64,000 bases of DNA from the NCBI RefSeq assembly GCF_013299165.1, contig NZ_JAAFKD010000006.1:1-64000 (forward strand). Direction: 5' to 3'. The translations under genes and the position numbers were made by a program. Shown here piece by piece: positions 57,413-64,000 of this stretch. Numbering within the stretch: position 1 is the first letter of the stretch; every line of letters begins with the position of its first letter. The notes beneath the pieces were generated by a model. That model was not told the origin of the DNA, made no database searches, and saw nothing but the letters and a program-made list of their open reading frames with translations. Source of the stretch: Microcoleus sp. bin38.metabat.b11b12b14.051. GTDB taxonomy: Bacteria > Cyanobacteriota > Cyanobacteriia > Cyanobacteriales > Microcoleaceae.

Positions 57413-58294
57413 ATGGGTGCGGTAATTCAACAAATCCAAACTAGCTTGTTAAACCTGCTGGGTCAAGCGATCGAGGCAATGCCGTCAATAGCAGCGGCTA
57501 TGATAGTTCTTGTGCTGACGAACACCGCAGCGAAGTTTGTTCGCAAAGCAGTATCGGCAGCTACCGAACAGACTGTCAAAAGTTTATCCTTGCGATCGCT
57601 GTTGGTGCAGATAGCCTTTGCCCTCACTTGGGCTGCTGGGAGTTCGATCGCCTGCGTGATTGCTTTCCCGGCTTTGCGTCCGGGAGATATCATCGGTTTG
57701 TTAGGATTGGGTTCAGTAGCTGTTAGTTTCGCTTTCCAAGATATCTTCAAAAACTTTTTAGCGGGAATCTTGATGCTGCTGCACGAACCGTTTCAATTAG
57801 GCGACCAGATAATTGTAGAAGACTTTGAAGGTACTGTTGAATAAATTTCGATGCGTTCAACTCAAATTCGGACTTACCAAGGAGAACGAGTTATAGTGCC
57901 GAATGCGATCGTATTTACCAATTCAGTGCGGGTACTGACAGCGATGCCGCACAGGCGAACAGACCTGCCTTTGATTTTAGACTACGATACCGAACCTTCA
58001 CGAGCAATTGAAACCTTAGTTGCAGCTATTTCCGAAGTCGAAGGCGTTTTGTCGCAACCAACCCCAGAAATCGATATTTCAGGTCTTAACGATGGTTGTT
58101 TGCATCTAATTGTCCGCTATTGGACGCTGCCGGAACAAGCACAGGTGCGACGGACAAAAACGCGGGCTGTGATGGCGGTTAAAGCAGCGTGCGATCGAGC
58201 CAATATTAAAATTCCTCAACCGATACCGGTGAATTTGTACGACTTGCACTCGTCGTCGAACAACTCTGCGTCAAATTCAGCTACCGACGTATAA
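57413..58294 (+). pseudogene. MscS mechanosensitive channel interrupted by one in-frame TAA
   Basis: Two adjacent frames (57413-57844 and 57851-58294) are the two parts of one MscS-type small-conductance channel. The first has the membrane helices (about 24-42 and 63-100) and the pore/beta start (FAFQDIFKNFLAGI, GDQIIVEDFEGTVE). The second continues with ISMRSTQIRTYQGERVIVPNAIVFTNSV and the C-terminal domain. They are in the same phase: the codon after GTVE is TAA, where family members have Glu, Lys or another polar residue, then Ile-Ser-Met. Nothing else is broken; without the stop the protein would be about 293 residues. It is a recent nonsense mutation, a sequencing error, or restart at ATG 57851. 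Confidence 0.85.
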
Positions 58295-58460
58295 TTAAGT
58301 TGCTGGGCGCGGGAGAGCGAGATAATTGCCCAATTAGGTTTTAATTTTTTTAATTTTTTATAAATTATTAATTAACTTTTTGCCAATTCACCCTTGATTT
58401 ATTGCCTCCACATCCATCCGTAACATCCGCAGCCGAACTTCCTGCTTCTGAAACCAAGCA

Positions 58461-58493
58461 AAAGGCGAGCCGATTTCCCTATCGGCGCGCCTT
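58461..58493. terminator. Bidirectional terminator between convergent genes
   Basis: AAAGGCG-A-GCCGAT pairs with ATCGGC-G-CGCCTTT around a 6-base loop. On the minus strand the stem is followed by TTTTGC, serving the PEP-CTERM gene's convergent neighbour MscS and possibly both. Confidence 0.65.
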
Positions 58494-58548
58494 TACATCG
58501 TATGATTTTTTCCGAAACGTCATTGAGGCGATCGTTCCCTTTAAAAAA

Positions 58549-59256
58549 TTATGAAGCGGTATTGCTAGCGCGGCGGCGGCGGCGGGCTGCAATCAAGCCA
58601 CCCAAACCTAGAGCCATACCAGTCATCGTAATCGGCTCGGGAACTGCTTCGGCAGTCACGGTGAAGTCTTGGAAGTCTTTGTCGTTGCCGTTACCGCGAT
58701 CGTCAAAGGAGATTGTTGTGCCTCCGTTAAAGAGAGAACCTAATCCGTCTGTGTAATTTCCCGCAGCTTGGAAGTTGTTAGTTGTTTCTTTGCCGAGTGC
58801 GCTCCACAGTGGCGCTCCGCCAAACACTGCTTGCTGACTGCCTGTAGAAGCGACGTTCAGGTTCAGCCCAGATGTGGAATATACCATGCCATCACTGCCG
58901 CTGTTAAGTCCCAAAGTGTAAACTTGATTTGCTAAGAAGGTGAATGCTGCCGAGCCAGAACCCAACACTGTATTGCCCAGAGTTCCTTTCCATTCGTTGG
59001 CGCGGCCGTTGTCGGAGGATTTAGTTTCCGAAAATAAGTCCGCAACTTTGGAGAGTGTAAAACCGTTCACGTTGTAAATCCCCAAAGAGGATTGGTACAT
59101 ACCGTGAGATTCTTTGAAGTTGAAGTTGACGCTTGTGTCTTCTGTGAATTTGATACCGTTGGTGCCGAAAGAGAAGGCATGAGCTGGAGCGGCAGGGCCC
59201 AACATGGCTGTAACGGCTGCGGTAGTTGCTAGGGCGGATAAGAGTTTGGTATTCAT
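58549..59256 (-). CDS. PEP-CTERM sorting-signal protein
   Basis: 235 residues from ATG 59256. A signal peptide (MNTKLLSALATTAAVTAMLG, cleavage after PAHA) leads to a Ser/Gly/Asn-rich secreted domain (about 30-205) with no recognised fold. The C-terminal sorting signal is EAVPEPITMTGMALGLGGLIAARRRRR: the PEP motif, a hydrophobic helix and an Arg tail, recognised by exosortase. The mature protein would be an extracellular or sheath-associated protein. A 37-codon upstream extension of the frame lacks signal character and is rejected. No exosortase gene is in the window. Confidence 0.9.
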   Translation of the reverse strand: MNTKLLSALATTAAVTAMLGPAAPAHAFSFGTNGIKFTEDTSVNFNFKESHGMYQSSLGIYNVNGFTLSKVADLFSETKSSDNGRANEWKGTLGNTVLGSGSAAFTFLANQVYTLGLNSGSDGMVYSTSGLNLNVASTGSQQAVFGGAPLWSALGKETTNNFQAAGNYTDGLGSLFNGGTTISFDDRGNGNDKDFQDFTVTAEAVPEPITMTGMALGLGGLIAARRRRRASNTAS

Positions 59257-59856
59257 AACTGCTTTCTGGTGTGCGAGGATGTTAATAGTTTTATTATCAG
59301 ATAGTTTGTTGGCGTTTGTGGTAGTTTTTGTGAATTTTGACAGATTCTTTATCAAGCCTTTACACATCCTTTACAAATGCTGGACATCGAACCTGCTTCC
59401 AGGGATCTCGCTCTTGATTAAATACAGGCAATAATTATCATTTTTATGCGCTCAAACCTTGCATTTGCAAGCATTATAGCGCTAAAGAGTCAAACAGAAT
59501 TTGGTCGGGTTTCGCCTAATGTTTTATTTATTTACAATCTCAATTATCAACTGCCAAAATTTACGTATAAACACGGTTGCACCGACGCCTATCCCAAGTT
59601 AAAAAAGAGTTTATCAGCTAGAAATTGGGAATATTTGTTTGTGTGGGACTGGGCTGGGGGAGTTAAAAGACTTTATCTATCGGGAAGATTACGTAAAAAG
59701 TGCAATGCTGGGTTGATATCTTTGGTTTGAATTTGAGGAAAGCCCCGCCTCCCAAAGATGGTCGAGATGCAATGTCAGGCGAACTCGGGGATGCGATCGC
59801 ATAGTGGATGGGGCATCAAGAAATACTCTCGGTACAAGGTCTCGGCCGCGCGCGCA
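59257..59856. other. 600-bp region without a supported gene
   Basis: A + frame of 94 codons (59446-59730) has no family resemblance, a poor start context and no neighbour in an operon; I regard it as unproven. The rest is the PEP-CTERM promoter region and A/T-rich sequence. Confidence 0.4.
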
Positions 59857-60456
59857 TCAAAACAAACCGCTGTAGCGTTCCTCGGCCCAAGGTTCGCCCC
59901 GCTGGTGATAGCCGTTACGTTCCCAAAAACCGAGTTGTTCGGTTTCGGTAAACTCCAGCCCGTTAATCCATTTAGCGCTTTTCCAAGCGTACAAGTGCGG
60001 AACTACCAGCCGCATCGGGCCGCCGTGGTCGGGGGATAGGGGTTCGCCGAAGACGGTGTGGGCGAAAAAGTTTTCTTCTCGCAGGAAGTCGGCGATCGTA
60101 ATATTGGTAGTGTAGCCACCGTAGCAGTGCTCGACGACGTGCAAGGCCGAGCGATCGAGTTCTACGCAGTTCATGAAATCCGTGACTTTGACTCCCGTCC
60201 ACTGCACATCTAGTTTCGACCAGCGGGTGACGCAGTGAAAATCCGCTGTAAAGTTACTTTGGGGCATCGCCTGGAAGTCCGACCAAGTGAAGGTTTTTGG
60301 TTTGACCAATCCCCAGACTTTAAATTCCCAACTCTCAATGCTCACCGAAGGTGTATCGCCGTAGGTCAGCACGGGAAAGCCGTTGGCGAGGTATTGACCC
60401 GGGGGGACGCGATCGCTATTTTCTGGTTCTGGCTTGCGAAAAAATTTGCCCTGCAT
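59857..60456 (-). CDS. Sulfite-oxidase-fold molybdopterin oxidoreductase
   Basis: 199 residues from ATG 60456 (an upstream ATG at 60489 adds 11). The fold is that of the YedY/MsrP-SuOx superfamily: FPVLTYGDTPSVSIESWEF, the Mo-ligand cysteine Cys75 in DFHCVTRWSKLDVQWTG, YGGYTTNI, and the C-terminal LVVPHLYAWKSAKWINGLEF and GFWERNGYH motifs. No Tat signal is visible, so it is probably cytoplasmic, unlike periplasmic MsrP. Members lack the dimerisation domain of sulfite oxidase and their substrate is unknown. No heme partner (MsrQ) gene is adjacent. Confidence 0.88.
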   Translation of the reverse strand: MQGKFFRKPEPENSDRVPPGQYLANGFPVLTYGDTPSVSIESWEFKVWGLVKPKTFTWSDFQAMPQSNFTADFHCVTRWSKLDVQWTGVKVTDFMNCVELDRSALHVVEHCYGGYTTNITIADFLREENFFAHTVFGEPLSPDHGGPMRLVVPHLYAWKSAKWINGLEFTETEQLGFWERNGYHQRGEPWAEERYSGLF

Positions 60457-60765
60457 TGATTCACGCTCTACAGTAACTGACTGCAACACTCAGTATAACT
60501 TGCAGGTATCAGTGCAGGGCAATTCATCTCTAGGTAGAAAGCTTTCATGTCTGGTGCGCGACTCAAAATCCCTACATTCCGGCGTTTCTCTGCATATTTG
60601 TGCCAAAAGAGAGATGTGTCCGTCAAAATTTAGTATTAATTGGTCAAGCTTAGTAATTACTTAACATTAAATATTATCCCAATTAGGTGTTCATTTCCCA
60701 AAAATTCATGTATCGTTACAAGAGACTGATAGACCAAATATTAAAAATTTAATTGGAGAAAAAAA
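60457..60765. promoter_or_regulatory. 309-bp divergent promoter region
   Basis: Lies between the sulfite-oxidase-fold gene (-) and the small membrane protein gene (+). No ORF or RNA family recognised. Confidence 0.35.
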
Positions 60766-60999
60766 ATGCTCGCAACTTGCTTGATTCCATTGACCGTCTG
60801 CTTGATTGCTGGGTGGGTGACTGCTGGGACTAACGAAAGAACGTTAGACGGGATTCCGGCTCCCATAGCTGCAATTATTGGGGTGTGTTCGTTAATTTGG
60901 TTTTTGGCTGTATGTCCTTGGCCTGTGGAACTCGCTCTAGTGTTGGCGGTACTGGTTTTCGGTAAAGTTTACCTGCAAGATATATTGAATGTAGGCTGA
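60766..60999 (+). CDS. Hypothetical small membrane protein
   Basis: 77 residues with two or three hydrophobic segments (about 4-20, 33-51 and 53-70) and a short polar loop TNERTLDGIPAPI between the first two. A purine-rich GGAGAA lies 9-14 bases before the ATG, giving a plausible ribosome site. No family recognised. It stands alone. Coding status is supported by the start context and hydrophobic pattern only. Confidence 0.6.
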   Translation: MLATCLIPLTVCLIAGWVTAGTNERTLDGIPAPIAAIIGVCSLIWFLAVCPWPVELALVLAVLVFGKVYLQDILNVG

Positions 61000-61258
61000 A
61001 TTTTCAGGGCTAGCGCTCCTAGATTTGCAGGAGCGCGATCTGGTGCTTCTACTTTTATTTAATAATTTTCCGTTTTGGCTATTGTTTGGGTTGTGTTTTT
61101 AGAGGAAGCTGGAACGGCTGAAGCGACTCCTGTATCGTTGAAATTCAATTGAGATATCTCGATGAAAAACTAAAAGATCGAGGCGATCGTTCGCTCGCAC
61201 ATAATATAAGGTGCGTATTGCGCACCCTACATATCGAGCAAGCAAACAGGGCGAGCTA

Positions 61259-61954
61259 TTAAATTGGCAAGCGATTGATATCTTTATTAGAACCAATTAC
61301 TACCATCACCTCGCCGTTTTTCAATCGTTCGTTTGGCTGGGGATTGATCTCGAACTTGTCGCCGCGACCGATTGCTAGCAAGTTCAAACCATACCTGCGC
61401 CGGAGATCCAATTCGGTGATGGTTTTACCGCCAAATTTTTCAGGAACGAGCAACTCAACAATGCTGTGATTTGGGTCGAGGTCAAAGCGTTCTAGAATGC
61501 TGGGTTTTGTAAGAATGCGGGCCAAAGAGCAACCCATTTCTCGTTCGGGAAAAACTACATGATCTGCGCCGACTTTTTGCAAAATTTTCAAATGAGTTTC
61601 CGAGGAAGCTTTGGCGATTACGTGAGTTACCCCGCCTTCTTTCAGGTTTAGGGTGGTGGTAATGCTTTCTGCTAGGTAATTGCCGATCGCCACAATCACT
61701 GTTTCAAATTCAAATATACCCGCTCCCCTAAGAGCGCTAGGCTCAGTAGAATCTAACTGCACAACGTGAGCAGCTATACGATCGTTCAAAGCTTGAGTTA
61801 CTTTTTTTTCGTCGGTGTCAACCCCGAGGACTTCGTAACCCAAGTCATGCAGGGTCGAACACACAGCTTTGCCGAAGCGTCCCAAACCAATAACTGCAAA
61901 CTGCTTGTTTTCCGCGCGCAAACCACGAAAAAATTTTAAAGATGAAAGGTTCAC
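61259..61954 (-). CDS. ktrA: K+ transport regulatory subunit KtrA (TrkA-like RCK)
   Basis: 231-residue RCK protein. The N-terminal Rossmann domain (about 16-140) has the nucleotide motif VIGLGRFGKAVCSTL and the acidic end of strand 2, GVDTDEKK. The C-terminal RCK_C domain (about 150-231) has SIVELLVPEKFGGKTITELDLRRR. It forms the ring that gates the KtrB channel in response to ATP/ADP or NAD(H). It is 140 bases downstream of the membrane subunit on the same strand, a two-gene operon as in Synechocystis-type Ktr systems; the third Synechocystis subunit, KtrE, is not nearby. Confidence 0.93.
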   Translation of the reverse strand: MNLSSLKFFRGLRAENKQFAVIGLGRFGKAVCSTLHDLGYEVLGVDTDEKKVTQALNDRIAAHVVQLDSTEPSALRGAGIFEFETVIVAIGNYLAESITTTLNLKEGGVTHVIAKASSETHLKILQKVGADHVVFPEREMGCSLARILTKPSILERFDLDPNHSIVELLVPEKFGGKTITELDLRRRYGLNLLAIGRGDKFEINPQPNERLKNGEVMVVIGSNKDINRLPI

Positions 61955-62094
61955 TGAATATCCAGCGCTGAGCGTCTTGCTTTTTAAATTGTAGCAGAGA
62001 CAGCGCCGCCTCCTTTTGATTTTTGAGTAAATAGTAAAAGTTGATTTGGGTTGTCACCCATTGTTTAGATTATCAGCAACTAGGCAGGATTTTT

Positions 62095-63429
62095 TTATCC
62101 AACTAACAAACTTTCCTCAGCATACTTAAAAGTTCTGGGTTTGGGATCGCCGACAGCGGCACTCATTAGCAGTAGCACGCCAACCCGACCTATATACATG
62201 GTAGCAATCAAAATTAATTTGCCGATCGCCGAAATCTTGGCTGTAATCCCTGTGGAAAGGCCGACTGTGCCAAAACCTGACATTGCCTCAAATAGCACTT
62301 GCATAAATTCTAGTTCGGGATTGGTGATTTCGATTAAAGTTGCAGATGCGATCGCGACCAACAGGGAACCAAAGACTACGCTAATAGTTTTTAGAATCAG
62401 TGCTGACGGGATTTGACGCTGATAGCACTGCACCTGTTCCTGACCATCGAGAACTGCTGCGGTACAGCTAAATAATATCCTAAAAGTTGTGGTTTTGATG
62501 CCACCGCCGGTGCTGCCGGGACTGGCACCAATAAACATCAGGACGATGGTCATAAATAACGAGGCTTCGGTCATTTTGCTGATGTCAATTGTATTAAATC
62601 CCGCCGTGCGAGGAGTAACTGATTGAAACCAAGCGGCCATTACCTTTTGCGGAAAATTGAGAGGTCCGAAAGTTCCTGGGTTGTTGTATTCCAGCACTAA
62701 ATATGCTAGGGTTCCTAAAATTAAAAGGAAAGCAGTTGTACTGGTGACAACTTTGAAGTTGAGGGAAAAAACTGTGCAGATAGGGCTTTTGTTGAAGCGA
62801 TCGCGTAGCCACAGGTACATTTCCATAATTACTTGATAGCCGATTCCCCCAAATATGATTAAACCACTGATTGTGAAGTTAATTACAGGGGAATTTACAT
62901 AGCCAATTAAACTATCTGAGTAGAGGCTAAATCCGGCATTGTTAAAGGCATTAACACTGTGAAATATAGCAGACCAGAGACCGTCTTTAAATCCGTATTT
63001 AGGGACAAAAACCGACATTAACAAAAACACTCCTGTTAATTCAAACAAAGCGGTTGTTGCTATAATTGACTGCACGAGTTGCACTACGCCGGCTAGCCCG
63101 GATTTATCAAGTGATTGTTGCAGGGCAATTTTGTCTTTTAAACCAAAGCGGCGGCCCAATAACAGCAACAACAAAGTTGTGGCTGTCATGTAGCCCAAAC
63201 CTCCTATTTGCACCAGTAAAACTAGGCAGAGTTGTCCCCAAAAAGAGTAATATTTGCCGACATCCACAACCGATAAGCCGGTGACGCAGACGGCGGAAGT
63301 AGAGGTGAAGAGTGCTGTGATTGGATCGCTCCAAGTTCCATCAATTGTGGAAAATGGCATCATTAGTAGTAGAGCACCTGCGGTAATGACGGCGAGAAAG
63401 CCCAAGCAAATGGTTCGCGAGACAGTCAT
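62095..63429 (-). CDS. ktrB: K+ uptake membrane subunit KtrB (TrkH family)
   Basis: 444-residue Trk/Ktr/HKT transporter subunit with four M1-P-M2 units. All four selectivity-filter glycines are recognisable: TSAVCVTGLSVVD (about 50), NAFNNAGFSLYS (about 168), TPRTAGFNTID (about 278) and GFGTVGLSTGI (about 392). The intramembrane loop GASPGSTGGGIKTTT, the gating segment of D3M2, is present. It transports potassium, with sodium coupling known in cyanobacterial Ktr. Co-transcribed with ktrA. The N-terminus is a membrane helix. Confidence 0.95.
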   Translation of the reverse strand: MTVSRTICLGFLAVITAGALLLMMPFSTIDGTWSDPITALFTSTSAVCVTGLSVVDVGKYYSFWGQLCLVLLVQIGGLGYMTATTLLLLLLGRRFGLKDKIALQQSLDKSGLAGVVQLVQSIIATTALFELTGVFLLMSVFVPKYGFKDGLWSAIFHSVNAFNNAGFSLYSDSLIGYVNSPVINFTISGLIIFGGIGYQVIMEMYLWLRDRFNKSPICTVFSLNFKVVTSTTAFLLILGTLAYLVLEYNNPGTFGPLNFPQKVMAAWFQSVTPRTAGFNTIDISKMTEASLFMTIVLMFIGASPGSTGGGIKTTTFRILFSCTAAVLDGQEQVQCYQRQIPSALILKTISVVFGSLLVAIASATLIEITNPELEFMQVLFEAMSGFGTVGLSTGITAKISAIGKLILIATMYIGRVGVLLLMSAAVGDPKPRTFKYAEESLLVG

Positions 63430-63435
63430 GCGATT

Positions 63436-63545
63436 TTAGATTTAAGATTGAAGAATTTGAGATTGAAGAATTTGAGATTGAAGAATTTGAGATTTGGGAT
63501 TTGAAAGGGAACCCAGAAATCGATTTGAGATTTGAGAGGTAGCCC
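63436..63545. repeat. AGATTTGA/AGAATTTGAGATTGA repeats upstream of ktrB
   Basis: Three near-perfect 15-bp copies of TTGAAGAATTTGAGA (63446-63491), followed by GATTTGAGA-type sequence. Lies in the divergent gap between ktrB and the truncated methyltransferase gene. Confidence 0.8.
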
Positions 63546-63684
63546 ACAAATCGATCGCCCGGCTTGAAATCAGGACATCTGTCCTAGTGCGAGTGCCTGA
63601 GGCCGATCGCCAAAAATCGCAAAACTTCGATGACAACATTGGGGAAATAACGGTAGAATTCCTTTAATAACTTGCGATCCGGCT

Positions 63685-64000
63685 ATGACATCAACACTTT
63701 ACCAGCAAATTCAGCAACTATATGACGCTTCTAGCGGTTTGTGGGAGCAGGTGTGGGGCGAACATATGCACCACGGGTTCTACGGCCCGGATGGCAATCT
63801 GAAAAAAGAGCGGCGACAAGCTCAGATTGATTTGATCGAAGAACTGCTGGGCGAGGCTGGAGTAACGTCTGTTGCAGCAGGAACGGAACCTTACCGCATT
63901 CTGGATGTCGGTTGCGGAATCGGGGGGAGCACGCTGTATTTGACTCAAAAGTTTAGCTCGATCGCGCCAAATAATTTAAAGTCGGATGGTGGGGTCGAGA
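63685..64000 (+). CDS. Gamma-tocopherol-methyltransferase-like SAM methyltransferase (partial, N-terminus)
   Basis: First 105 codons of a gene cut by the window end. It starts MTSTLYQQIQQLYDASSGL and continues WEQVWGEHMHHGFYGPDG, then RRQAQIDLIEELLG and the SAM motif I ILDVGCGIGGSTLYL. The sequence closely follows what I recall of the cyanobacterial gamma-tocopherol methyltransferase (Synechocystis slr0089), the last step of alpha-tocopherol synthesis. Sarcosine/dimethylglycine-type and other small-molecule methyltransferases share the motif I, so the substrate is not certain from the fragment. The start ATG at 63685 matches the expected N-terminus. It diverges from ktrB. Confidence 0.85.
   Translation, partial: MTSTLYQQIQQLYDASSGLWEQVWGEHMHHGFYGPDGNLKKERRQAQIDLIEELLGEAGVTSVAAGTEPYRILDVGCGIGGSTLYLTQKFSSIAPNNLKSDGGVE

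Noticed and set aside
59446-59730. 94-codon + strand ORF
   Set aside because: No family resemblance, no clear ribosome site and an isolated position; insufficient support to call a gene.

Overview
The window comes from a cyanobacterium, most likely a filamentous non-heterocystous one of the Microcoleus/Oscillatoria type. The evidence is the abundance of HIP1-type octamers (GCGATCGC and its CGATCG core), a bamA-lpxC-fabZ-lpxA-lpxB cluster, an Rcp1-type regulator, DUF4278 and DUF2358 proteins, a thylakoid-type thioredoxin and a gamma-tocopherol methyltransferase-like gene. Spaces between genes are crowded with heptanucleotide repeats and hairpin-rich repeats, which also suits such genomes. Genus is inferred; no rRNA is present. 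No tRNA, rRNA or CRISPR array was found.

Layout. 1-121: 3' end of a group II intron. 183-5000: housekeeping genes (ubiX, LapA-like, aroK, NIL-ferredoxin, txlA-like thioredoxin). 5408-8965: an RND permease whose 3' end has been amplified into a 103-bp tandem array. 9130-14909: RNA ligase RtcB, a RelE-type toxin-antitoxin pair, and a large NACHT-HEAT NTPase separated from its N-terminal domain by one in-frame TGA. 15151-16253: small DUF4278 and BON proteins. 16398-31243: a complete Wsp-like chemosensory cluster on the + strand: CheW, CheR-TPR, three MCPs, a Cys-containing WspD-like CheW, a CheA hybrid kinase and CheB, followed by a response regulator fused to a class III nucleotidyl cyclase. 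31289-32335: a long 68-bp hairpin repeat array. 32319-42319 (minus strand): C5 DNA methyltransferase, lpxB, lpxA, fabZ, lpxC, a small membrane protein, bamA and purC. 42878-49316: Rcp1-like regulator, multidomain hybrid kinase, and a DNA-phosphorothioation-associated putative methyltransferase with duplicated flanking domains. 49394-64000: ArsA-type ATPase, DUF2358, GST, icd, two DedA proteins around ahcY, an MscS channel broken by one stop codon, a PEP-CTERM protein, a sulfite-oxidase-fold enzyme, a KtrA/KtrB potassium system and a truncated methyltransferase.

How the genes work together. The chemosensory block holds every Wsp component, but where Pseudomonas has a diguanylate cyclase (WspR) it has a REC-cyclase whose catalytic residues predict cAMP synthesis. 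It also has three receptors, one without a HAMP domain. It would connect surface or envelope sensing to cAMP, which is known to control motility in cyanobacteria. The bam/lpx block builds the outer membrane: lipid A synthesis plus the beta-barrel insertase.

Repeats shape the coding sequences. In at least five genes the stop codon lies inside or at the edge of a repeat family, and several apparent N-terminal extensions are only translated repeats, so I moved starts downstream for fabZ and lpxC. For DUF2358, GST, the PEP-CTERM protein and the sulfite-oxidase-like protein I moved starts on family and signal-peptide grounds. Four MITE-like elements with terminal inverted repeats are visible, one with a perfect 10-bp target duplication.
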